From Chamaea fasciata (taxonomy: Eukaryota; Chordata; Aves; Passeriformes; Sylviidae), in NCBI GenBank assembly GCA_029207755.1, contig JARCOQ010000017.1, positions 3,670,945-3,734,944 of the forward strand: 64,000 nt of DNA. Direction: 5' to 3'. Position 1 is the stretch's first letter; the number at the start of each line of letters is the position of its first letter. A model generated the notes under the pieces. That model was given only the letters and a program-made list of their open reading frames with translations. It was not told the origin of the DNA and did not search any database. Shown here piece by piece: positions 34,977-49,000 of this stretch. The position numbers were made by a program, and so were the translations under genes.

Positions 34977-35829
34977 TTAGATGCAGAGATCAAGAGAAGC
35001 CGCTGCGGTGCAATTAGCAACATCCAGAAACGTGAGCATGGACAGGTCTGGGGGAACTAAGGACGTGAGGTTAGACATGTCCAAAGAAACTGGGGGAGTG
35101 AGGGAAGAAGCATCATCCTGGAAGGTGAGATTGGAGACATCCAGAAAAGGTGTAGAGATGAGATTGGGAACATCCTCAGGGGTCGATGAAGATAATCCAG
35201 AGGAGCGCTGAAACATGAAATAGTTAAAATCTGTGAGGTCTAGAGATTCCGACGAGGTGGAGGAGCTGTACTCAGAGACACCTGGTGAGGATGGAGGGAT
35301 TGTACAGGAAAAGTCCAGGGAAGCTGAGGAGGTGTGACTGGAAACATCTGTGGAGGATGAAGAAGTGAGACTGGACAGGTCTAGAGAGAGTGAAGAAGTA
35401 GGGCTGGAGAAATCTGTGGATAAGGAGGTGACGCTTGAGAGATCTAAAGAGATTGAAGAACTGTCGCCAGACTGATCCAGAGAGCCCGATGAAGTGAGAC
35501 TTGATAGGTCCAGTGAAAATGAAGAGGAGAAACTGGAGCGCTCCCAGGAATCTGAAGAGGTGAGACTGGAGAGCTCTAAGGAAATTGAAGAGGACGTACT
35601 GGAGAAGTCTGAGGAGAATGAAGATGTGAGGCTTGAAAGGTCCAGAGAGGATGACGAAGTGAGACTGGAGAATTCCACAGAGGATGAAGAGCTCAGACTG
35701 GATAAATCCAATGAATCTGAAAAGGGGATTTTAAAGAGTTCCAAGGAGGCTAAAGTCTTGACACTGGAGGGGTCCAGGGAGGCCAAAAAAGTGAGACCAA
35801 GTAGGTCCAGGTAAGTTGAAGAGATGACA
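34977..35829 (-). CDS. Candidate terminal exon: Ser/Leu/Asp hendecad-repeat frame
   Basis: I recognise no known family. The minus strand is open from an in-frame stop near 35,867 to TAA at 34,979-34,977, about 296 codons. It reads as 11-residue units like SLDLSSLTSSS, the clearest between about 35,275 and 35,750, then more diverged towards the end. There is no ATG near the beginning, so it would have to be a spliced exon. A good acceptor (tggcttttcag) ends at 35,830, with a possible branch site (tttaac) about 35 nt before it. A poly(A) signal lies at 34,622-34,617. Indels between units appear to keep the frame (one unit is 30 bp). Against coding: the strand is pyrimidine-rich, which by itself makes stops rare, and no upstream exon is identified. 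It lies in tandem between PRELID3B and ATP5F1E on their strand. Confidence 0.3.
34985..35829. repeat. 33-bp minisatellite (about 25 units), purine-rich on the plus strand
   Basis: The plus strand consists of units such as gaggtgagactggagagctc followed by taaggaaattgaa: 33 bp, diverged by point changes, with one 30-bp unit. The plus strand is GA-rich, as is the flank at 34,885-34,975. On the plus strand the same units read as EVRLESSKEIE-like hendecads, but that frame is broken by at least four stops (the first at 35,209-35,211). The middle section (about 35,170-35,290) is less regular. Confidence 0.9.
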
Positions 35830-35867
35830 CTGAAAAGCCAAATAAATCCCCAACATGATGGGTGTTA

Positions 35868-38860
35868 AATCAGGAGTATTTTAAACAAAAGATCTCTATC
35901 ATCACACCAAAACAAAAAGACAGCATGACCCCCAAAATTACTCTTTTTGGAAAATAATGATTCAAATAGTGTAGTTTCAAACTTAGTAGTTTCTCTTCCG
36001 GTGCAGAAAAGCTCCAGTAATAGGAGCCCACAGAACTACACATCCAGTTGCAGAGAAGTCTTCTCTCCTGGCATGTCTGTCCTTGCTCAACCAAATTTAT
36101 TTTTCTGTGTAACATGTGCAGGGTTTGTTTATGGAAGCTAACAATGTGCTGAACTGACTCTGTGTCCAAGAAATACACATTTCAGCAACACCGGTTCTAA
36201 CTGTTATTCAGATAAACACAGGTCTTGTCTTGTTACCTTTCTTTTAAACCTCTGGAATATAAAACCTGTATAGTAGCAACAACTATTTGTGCTGGTTTGA
36301 ATTGTTTTAATAAAAATATCATAAAGAGAAGTAATAGAAGGCAGACATGTGATTAAAAAGGGAACAGAACAGCTTAAATTTCAGTTCAAAAAGGTGCATC
36401 TAATTATAGTGTGAGTAGATCAAGAGGCTGATCCACAGCTGCCTCCTCTCATCTCCAGACTGCAAAGCTCAGAGCACTCTGACCTGCAGCTGCCTCTCCA
36501 GACAGGCACGGGGAGGCACAAAAAGCTCTTCCCCCATCACAACCACGTTTTACCGACCAAGGAAGTGCAAGATACAGGTACAGGAGGCTGCAGGTGAACA
36601 CACCCCAGCTTTGCCCATGTTCTTACACAACCCACGTCCAGATGAGTGTGTAATGGATTTAACATAATCACCACGGGTGCAACTCCCACCCAGGTCACCT
36701 CTTAACCGAAGCAGGTGTCATCCGAACAGCCACTCAATTTGAATGGTGTCTTACTATGCAAACGTTAAAATCGTGGGGATTTAGCACGATGCAAAAATTG
36801 CCAGGCTAAAAAAAGAGCTGCTTACATACCACTGATGACACCCCCAAAAGTTCTTGAATGCATTTAACATTTATAGATAATTTAAGAGCTGTTGTGACGT
36901 GGTTGCAATTCTTTCAGGAGTACAATTGTTTATAGATCAAGAGGCAAAACAAATTACATTTTCCAAACATGCATAATTTATGATGAAATGACAAGTTTGC
37001 TTGCTGCCCTGTGTTTTTAATAAAACATAAAATTAACCCCATGAGAATCCCTCGCTATCTAAAACCACTATAATTTTGCCACTATCTTTAACCTAAAAGG
37101 TTTCTCAAATGCATTTTACAGGGGAGAACAAGTATTTTTTAAAAAGGCAAATTACAATAAAAAGCCAGTGTCCAACAGGCTATAAATTCCATCACCTCTT
37201 AGCACTGAGTTATTTCTGTCCTAATTTAAAATAACAAAGTTATTGCACTTTTTCCTATGATATAACACTGACAAGAAATGTGGAATTATGGTCACCTTTG
37301 TACAAAATGTAGAGGTCAGTAATAACATTTCCTACCTTGGGTAGCTGTGGATTTACCTCCTTTCTCTGCCTGGGTAAGCCATACTGGGCTGTGCTGGTAA
37401 AGCTCTGCTCTTCTCTCTGCTGCTGACCCTAATCTGCAGCACAGCTACTGGAAATGATGCCATGCTGATGACAATACAGGTCATCTCCTGGTAAATCTCC
37501 TGTCTGAGCACAGCACTGCCCCGAGTGCCAGCAAACACCTCGCTGAAATCAGCTCCAGTCTTGAGATAAAGATTCGGTTCTGTGCAGGACAGTGTTTTGA
37601 AGGTTAGTTGATGAAGCAGATGAAGACATAAATTTTCAACTATTTATTTCAAAAATAATTTTGCAGTGTCATCCAAGTCTCAGCTGTCCATTCTACAAAA
37701 TCTGGCATAAATAGCCTGAGGAGGGACCCAGGATCTGCAGAGCAGAATTCAGGTACACTCAATTTTTAAAAATCTCGTGCATTACTTCCTCTTTTCATGT
37801 GTTTAGTAGCTTGTGTTGCTTTCTGAAAGTGGTTATAACAAAATAGCATGATGATGTAAGATATTTTGTCCACAGCTGGTGCTCATGGTCCTCCTAAGGA
37901 AAGCAATTAGTTCAGCTTGGTTGTAATATGTAGCTTTACCTGTAAATAATTCAGTTCTGCAGCAACGTGTAAAGCAAAGCATTTAAGATAGAAATTAACA
38001 GGTCCTGTGCAAGTGAAAGAACAACCTCCACCTTAAGAAATGGAAGGATTCTAAAATGACTCACTGCTTCCACACAAGCTCTTTATCAGCACTCTTCAGT
38101 TCTTCCATAAAAGTGAACAACAGGTTGCTGACGTTCCCTTTGAACCAATCCTCTGTCAAGGCCAGATTGGAAATGTTGCAGTTATCACACAGTGGGTGCT
38201 CATGTTTACTATATATGACATTTATTGGAAATGTAAATGCAAGTACAGACCACAGGAGACAGATCAGCAATGCTGCAGGAAATGGTGGTTACAATTTTCC
38301 TGCTTTTTTGGAAGCAAACCCCTGGCTGGCACCAGCAGGAGGCACCGATTTGTTCACATCACATTCCTCCACCTCTGCCCCTCCACTTCCCGTGTTCCTT
38401 CCCCTTTTTTTGTTAGCTCTTCTTTCCTCCTGGTCACTCAGTTCTGTTCCTCCAGCTGTAGCTTTTCCTTCCCCACCTCCTCCATTGCTTTCCAGCTACC
38501 AGAGCCCAGAGCTCCTCTGCACTGCCCCTCTCAGCACTGCTGCATTCATCCACAGCAACCCACACTGCAGTGAACATGAACACAAATCTCAGCGCAAGCA
38601 GATTGAAAAATCTTTCCACAGGATGGATTCTCCACAGCAAACTGTGAAATCTGGTTGCTAGTTAAAGCCAGATTTGCAGAAAAGCAGAGTTATTAAGAAG
38701 CAAAAAAGACCACAGCAGCTGTGAATGTGCATTTTAGGATACACATTTCAAGAAAAGAAGCCACTCACTCCAGGGATTTCTTCACCTCTCTCATTTTAGA
38801 TTACTCACCTCCTAGTTCTAAAACGCAAATAGACCAGAAAGTTTCAGGAATTAGCCAGAA
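35868..38860. other. Intergenic between the repeat array and PRELID3B
   Basis: No recognised gene. A 201-codon plus-strand frame (38,056-38,661) begins with ATG, but it is Ser/Pro/Leu-rich, resembles no family I know, and lies in a pyrimidine-rich stretch. Confidence 0.45.
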
Positions 38861-38872
38861 CTGAAACAAAAT

Positions 38873-38878
38873 TTTATT
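38873..38878 (-). terminator. PRELID3B: Candidate distal PRELID3B poly(A) signal
   Basis: TTTATT on the plus strand (attttattta) is AATAAA on the minus strand, about 1.9 kb after the PRELID3B stop. Confidence 0.4.
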
Positions 38879-40601
38879 TAAAAAGCGCCACATACAGAAA
38901 GCCATACTCTGACAGAATGAAAATGCAGGCATATAAATAAAACAGAAGAAAGAAGTTGTTGAATGCCTGTAAAAATTGAACAGTAAGGTTCAGTGCAAGG
39001 CCAAACTGTGAGTTCTGTTATGCAGTCCTTAGTACAGAAAAATTTGGAAATGAGAAAATTGACTTTAGAATTTCAAATGATGCTAATGGCTGAGCAAACA
39101 TATAAAATGAGTTTCAAGCTAAGCATTTTTATCAGAAATGATGGTACCATCAGAAATGAGAGTTTTGCAGAAGTTTCACATATACTTTTAAAATTGAAAT
39201 GTTGTTTCAGTTGTAATGATGTCCTGTAAAAGTATGGCAAATCTCAATTACTTCTATTAGTAAGGTAGTCTCAAACCATTTCTGTTTAGAAAAATATTCT
39301 GTTTAGAATAATTAATTTTTAAAAGTTATATATCTATATTCCTGTTTTCTTCCCCCAGCACAAACCTCACGGAAGTGTTCCTGTTTGTTCAAATAAGCTC
39401 TGGTTCTCTATATAGCAGACACTATTTAATAGGCAATTTGATGTAACAGAAATGGCATGCAAAATCAAATCTGCTGGGCCGGGTGACATTACAGTTCATA
39501 AAGGCTAAGAGGGTCTTGAAATCTCTTGTAAACTTAGAATCAAAATTCCAGGAAAAACCCTTGGGCACCAAAATACCACCATCAGCTACATCTGGGCTGT
39601 GCCTTTGCATTTTCCTGTTCACGCTGAAGGAGCCTCGAGGGACAGAGTCCCTGTGAGGGGCCCAGGACATCCTGCAGAGCACAGACCAGTGCCAAGGGCT
39701 GACCTTTCAGTTCCTGCAGCCAGTGACTGGTGACAGTACCAAGAACCTGCAACGAGTACCAGGAAACAGAGACTGGAGAACACCAAGTGAAACCCTTGGC
39801 AATACAAAGGGCCTTGGACTGTGAGCAAATTAGTTCAAAGGGGAAAAGGATCTGGAACTTAGAACACTGGTTAAAGGACAACACAATATCCAGTGGATGG
39901 AGCAGGTTATTTCTGCAACATGATCAAATTAATGAGTATATTGTTAAATACTACTTCCTCTTTCGTTTAGGTATCTCCTCAGCCACCTTCACAAAGGTTT
40001 TTTTAGTCTTTAGTTGGTTCTTTGAAGTGAACACCTACTACTGTAGCAGCTTACAAGATTTTAAGGCTCTGTGCTCACTGTACCTTTATGTAATGGGCTT
40101 CTAGAAATGGAGATACTTATTGCAGAAGTTTAAGATAAAATTTGATTTTAAGGTACTGCATGCCCAGCTCATTAATTTGCATTTAGGAGCAGGATTTAGG
40201 TCTTGGTAGATAGGTAAGAGACACTTTGATGTTTTACCTATAGTGACTGAAAAACTATTTGAGTACCGTGGTAGTTCAACCAGTCAAGTTAAAAAGCTTA
40301 TCAAAAAATATTTTGTACATTCTTTTATATGTCAAGCATCAAGTAATAAGCTTTCTGTAAAACCAAGTTGTATCACACAACTGTCAAAAATCAACAAAAA
40401 GAACAATGCTGGAACAACCATTCTGCTTAATTTTGGGCTTGGTCCCAAAAGAGGTAGTCCATAAGTCACACAAAAAAATAAAAGTTAGCCTAACATGCCA
40501 GTGTCCTCCACCATATGCAGCCTCACCACTAAATGAGGCTATTTCATATCTGCAAACATTATAAATTAGTGTTCATGTAAATACAGGAACTACACTTGAA
40601 A

Positions 40602-40607
40602 TTTATT
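40602..40607 (-). terminator. PRELID3B: Candidate proximal PRELID3B poly(A) signal
   Basis: TTTATT on the plus strand (aatttatttc) is AATAAA on the minus strand, about 215 nt after the stop codon. It may be used alternatively with the distal signal. Confidence 0.4.
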
Positions 40608-40820
40608 TCTTCATCTGTAACCGCAATTCGGTCCAGCTGACCCGATGTATTAAAAAGCCTTTGAGCCTCAGCCTTGGTAAGAATTCAGCTTTTCTCCAGA
40701 TAAATTTATAACATGCCTAATACACAGATCCTTTAAATAATAAAGGATCCATGTATTTAGGCCTGGAGAGAAGCTGCAGGTCGTTAAGCCTCGTTAGTGA
40801 CACAGGTCTAAGAACTATCA

Positions 40821-44268
<3,448 letters not shown>

Positions 44269-44407
44269 GGCTGCGGGGGCCCGGCCCGGCCCGGCCGCGC
44301 TCCGGGACCGCCGCCGCCGCCGCCGCTCGGCTCCGCGGGCCCGGCTCCGCCGCCGGCAGCGCGCGCCTGCGCCGGCAGCGCCCGCCAATCGCCGCGCGGC
44401 GCCGCGC

Positions 44408-44415
44408 TGACGTCA
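44408..44415. promoter_or_regulatory. CRE 1 (TGACGTCA) in the PRELID3B promoter
   Basis: A perfect palindromic CREB/ATF site 140 bp upstream of the PRELID3B start codon. It is the copy nearest the gene. Confidence 0.8.
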
Positions 44416-44631
44416 CGGGGCGCGTCCCGCGTGACCGGGGCCGTGCCCGGCCGGGGACGCTCGGGGTGAGGTCGCGGCGGCCGCGGGCGCGCCCGGGACC
44501 CCCCGGCCCGGCCCGGGCGTGGCACCGGCGCCTCCGCCGCCTCCGCCGCCCATGGCGCAAATACGGGCGGCTGCGGTCTGTGAGCCGCGCTCCGGTCAGG
44601 CCGGGGCTTTGCACGGGCTGCGAGTGCACTA

Positions 44632-44639
44632 TGACGTCA
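44632..44639. promoter_or_regulatory. CRE 2 (TGACGTCA)
   Basis: A second perfect full-length CRE in the same CpG island, 224 bp beyond the first. Confidence 0.8.
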
Positions 44640-44659
44640 GCGCGGCCGTAGGTGGTCGA

Positions 44660-44667
44660 TGACGTCA
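44660..44667. promoter_or_regulatory. CRE 3 (TGACGTCA)
   Basis: A third perfect CRE, 28 bp (start to start) from CRE 2. Confidence 0.8.
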
Positions 44668-44718
44668 CATCGCGGTGGCGTTACCGCGCTGGGCCGGCAG
44701 GGGGCGCGGGCGGGGCGG

Positions 44719-44726
44719 TGACGTCA
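44719..44726. promoter_or_regulatory. CRE 4 (TGACGTCA)
   Basis: A fourth perfect CRE, 59 bp from CRE 3, followed by cgcgcgag. Confidence 0.8.
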
Positions 44727-46021
44727 CGCGCGCGAGGCGCGGCCCGGCCGGTTTTGTAAGAGGTTTCGTAAGGGTTTCATAACCCGCAGCGCTGCCAGCC
44801 CCGGGCCGTGGCACCCGCGGGGCGGTCCGGCCGATGTGCGGCTGCACCGGGGAGCGGGCACGGCACCAAACACACCCACACGCGGTGCCTGGCGCGCCAC
44901 CAGGCGCTTTCTCCTAAAATTCTCGACAGCGTTGGGAAGTGCCGCGAGTTCAGTGCAAACGGGGCTTTTGTCAAACTGCGGGACAGCGTTTCATGCGCTC
45001 GAAGAGGGAGTGACCTCTGCACTCGTAACCGCGCAGAAATAGCCTCAGTGGAAAAGCACGAGAGGGAAACTTCCCAGAAACATTCCCAGATTGTGTGGCA
45101 CAGGGACATCGCTGACAGCCGCTGCCTGCCAGAAACCCCGGCCAGCCTGTGCCAGGGCTCACAGCCGTGGGTATCCCAACATCAACCCAGCAGCTCTCTT
45201 ACCGAGAAGCTGCTATTTAATGATAAAAACCAGGTTCAGCCAGTAGGAGTACTTAAATGAGAGCTATTAAGCGAATAAATTTTTGTTGGGCGTACCTGTT
45301 TGATCCTGTTTTCCCTGTCTCTTTCACCTCATGGACTATTCCTAACACACTGCTGATCTGTCAGAGTGGACAGAGTTATTGTTGGGAGATGGTGATCCAG
45401 CTCTAAATCCGCTGTCGCCTCAATACCCACTGAGTGATTTTTTTCAGCTGGAGAATTTTGCAAAGGATGTTAAAAATGCCAAGCATTTCGAGAGGTCTCA
45501 GTGTGACACAGAGTTGCGGAAGGTGGTGACCCTTAAATCGGCAGGGACAGTGCAGCCGGTACCCGTCCCTTATCCATCAGGCTGCCTGTAGCCTCTTCAG
45601 GGTTTTTTTTTTTTTCTGTAAAAGAAATGCTGTCTACTGGAAGCAAAGCAAAATGTCATCTCCAAGAAGGAAGCCTGCCAACATATGGCGCAAATTAGGA
45701 GCTACATTTCAGCAGTTCTTGCTCACATAAACTTCAGGCTATTTTAACAAGATTTGTTAAAGTAGGTTTCTATATCTGAGTGATACCAAGTGTGGGACTA
45801 CTTATAAACCTGCCTTGTAAGAGAAATAACACCATTATAAATAATACAGCCAGACTTTATGAAAATAAAATGCACATTTGTAGCTGCAGAATAAAAAGTG
45901 GCACATCCTAAACATTAGAATTATTTGCATAGATCATAATACCATAAATTCCAATATTTTTGCCCCTATATATTGCCATTATCTGTCTAATAAGTGAAAT
46001 AAAGGAAAGCATTCTGTCAGC

Positions 46022-46058
46022 TGTTTGTCCAGTCCTAGACAGTAGGACTGGACAAACA
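46022..46058. repeat. Perfect 16-bp inverted repeat with a 5-nt loop
   Basis: tgtttgtccagtccta (46,022-46,037), loop gacag, then its exact reverse complement (46,043-46,058). Pairing stops abruptly at both outer ends. The stem is too short for a miRNA precursor. Confidence 0.9.
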
Positions 46059-49000
46059 AAATGATCACTGAGGACAATGATGGACACCTACAAGAGAATA
46101 TAAAAACCGGTGGAAACCCATGGTGAGATTCCTTAGTCCATATGTGTCTTACAGAGGCTGTTTGCTCACAACTGCTAAACGCAGCTGATGCCTGAAATGA
46201 GCCTTGTGGTTCTACATTCCAGATTTTGGCAGAGCAATCCCCTTGGCATGGGTAAGAAATACTGGAAATTGCCTTAGGAATTCTGTGGGAAAGTGCTCTG
46301 AGGTCCCAAACAATTTATCTGCTCAATAAGGCATGAAGATTCTGTATTACCAGACCCATATTTGCCAGTAGGCAGGTGTGACTTGTCCCCTTTTAGCAGC
46401 CTCATCATTTTGACCAAAAAGCATAAATATCAGGAAATAACTCACAATCCAAAGGTCTCTTTATTTCCAGCATTATGTCCAGATCATTCCTGCTCTCCAT
46501 AGTGGGTACCAAAACCCCAGACTGTCAAACCCAATTAGGCTTACACAGATAGGTAAAAATACAGGCATTGTGTTTCTGTGAGGAAAGCAAACACCACCCT
46601 GGTTCGCGGTCCTGCTCCAGACATCAACCAGCGCACTCTGCAGCGCGAGATGTCACTGAATTCAACCCTGAAAAGGGTTTGGTGACAATGGCAGCGACTC
46701 AAGCTGCGCTTCTGAGGGAAATGAATGCAAGCCTGAAGTGCTTCATGGGTGAGAACTGAATTGTGCAGAGGTGACACTGCAGGGGACTGGTACAGAGAGG
46801 GGTGAGTGGGGAATTCTGTACCCACCTGCTGTACTCCCCGTCACGGGCTCTGGTTGCTTCCCCGCTTCAGGTGTCACAACTCTGCACTTCTCACAAGACA
46901 GCTGAGGTGTTTACTGTTTCTTACACTTAATAAATCTGTATTTTGTGATGTATTTTCCCCCCTGTCATATTCTGAAATATGGCTGTGCTGCGGCAACGCT
47001 GCACACGTTCCTTGATCTGAAATCCAAGTTTTATTTGTGTGAAATATTGGTAATCACAGGCAATATTAATGAGAACCATTCAAAGGCCTTGCTCTTTTCT
47101 TGAGCTGGAAAAACAAATTCCCACTCCCTCTGTCAATCTGGCAGTTGTAATGATAGAAAACTGTCAGTGTTTTCCAGAAATACCCCTTCAGTGACCTTCA
47201 TTATACAATTCTTCGTGGCTGCCCATCTATAAACACTCTTTCATCAGCTGTCAATTCAGTATCTCAGCCTCCTCATGCTTGGCTGTATTTTCCTGAATGT
47301 ACTTCTTAAAGAAAACTTTGTTGGACGGCAAAGCTCCTTTTCAGTGCTTCCAGGATTGGCTCCTTAATGCCTGGCAAGTCATAATGCATCCCTCATGACA
47401 AGGTCACATCAAATGGTGCTTTTAATAAACAAATACCTTTAGTGACAGAAAGAAAGCGCAGCAATACCCCAGTGCAGGATGGTGCCAACTCCTCTAGCGT
47501 TGCCCATGCTTTAACAGGAGTTTTGTTCAAGTAATTTGGGTCCTTCCAGATTTCTGATTAATATCTAAAGAAGACTCCAATGGGGAGATGCCGCCACTAC
47601 AGAACATTCTGGAAAAGTGGTGTTAGGCACAAATGAGTTTCCATGATGAGACATTTATTAGGTCAGAACAGAGCTCACACTGTAGCAGGGATTAACATTC
47701 ACGTGCTTTGGTGCATCTCTTTGTCTCTTCAGAGGAATATAAATGGAATAAAAATATTCCTCCAAAGCCCTTCACCTTCCTTCTTCAGTACAGATGGTGT
47801 CCCAAATTCCTCATCACTGAGGCCTGTAGCCCTCATTTGACCCAGGGCAGAGGGGAAGGACCAGAATGCAGCAAACAGCACTGGAGGGCTCCCTGAGCTC
47901 CATGAACCTCACAGCCTCAAGCAGGGGAGCTGCACTGCCAACCTGCCCCTGTGCAGCTGCTCTGCAGCTCTGGGCAGGCTGTGTGAGCTGTGTGAGCTGC
48001 CCCTGGTGCCACCTGAGGACAGTTATTTCTGTGCTGGGGCTGCTGCTCATGTTGCTCTGGGACAGCTCTTCACGTGGCCAGGACGAGCACTGTGAAGGAG
48101 CAAGGCAGATAAATTTCTGTTTGCACAGTGAGCCATAAATGAAATGGGAAAATGACAGGAAGGCCGTGCTAGTGCTGCAGAGCAAGAACAACTGATCAGG
48201 GCTGATTTGGCCAGTGCTGTGCACCCCCAAAACGCCCACTGGAACCAGCTTGGCTTTAGCCAGACCTGCAGCAGTTCTGTCAGTTCAGTGCATTTGTTCT
48301 TCACCTGCTGACAAGCACTGACTTGCTGTTTGTATCACACAATTCAGTTCAACTCAATTATAACACAGAGCAGGGTAAGACAGCCGAATGCCTGTATTTG
48401 TTTCTGCACTTTATCAGTTGACCAGGAGAGTTTTGTTTTCTATCCTGTAGTATTTACTTCCTCCCTTATTTTGAAGAAAAAACAGCTTATAGAAATAGCC
48501 AACAAATCCCCTTCCTGTAGTCCTTCATATTCCACCAGAAATAGCTGTCAAGTTGCCTAGGAAATACAAATAAAAATTTTTGCAGATTATCATTTTCTAT
48601 CTTGAGACTAATACCTATCACTCCCTAAGAAGAGATGAAATTCCAGTAACCATATCAGCTTTCAGAGAAGAGTTGCAGATGTTTATATCATTCCCAAGAA
48701 ATCAGTTGGAATAGATTCCTGCCTTCTGTGTGGAAAAACCACGAGGAGGGGGGCCTGGATCACATGTGTTGTCTGTGTATTCCACTCCCTGTGTGTCCCT
48801 GTGAGAACAGTCTTTTGGATTTCAATTTGCACAAGTCCTCATCTGTGATGAAGTAGCTTTTCTTCCTTTTGCAGGTATTGGTCACCCCAGCTACAATTAC
48901 ACTGCACAAGTCTCTGGGATGTGATTTCAATAAAGCTGGTCCAGTGTCTCAGGTAACGGAAATGTCTCAGGGAAAACCTGAGAACAATTGAGAGTGTCAA

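Larger units (their letters stand above)
38861..40820 (-). other. PRELID3B: Probable PRELID3B 3' UTR
   Basis: Non-coding sequence after the PRELID3B stop. Two AATAAA signals on the minus strand (40,607-40,602 and 38,878-38,873) suggest a short form of about 0.2 kb and a long form of about 1.9 kb. Inferred. Confidence 0.45.

Noticed and set aside
34985..35829. A CRISPR-like or spacer-separated array
   Set aside because: Units are contiguous, 33 bp, diverged from each other and without unique spacers; this is a eukaryotic minisatellite.
35870..36178. 102-codon minus-strand frame just upstream of the hendecad array
   Set aside because: It is separated from the array by stops, has no repeat structure and matches no family; probably chance.
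45379..45591. 71-codon plus-strand frame downstream of the PRELID3B CpG island (LGDGDPALNPLSPQ...)
   Set aside because: Its composition looks protein-like, but it has no ATG, no known relative and no clear splice sites. Kept only as something to test with RNA-seq.
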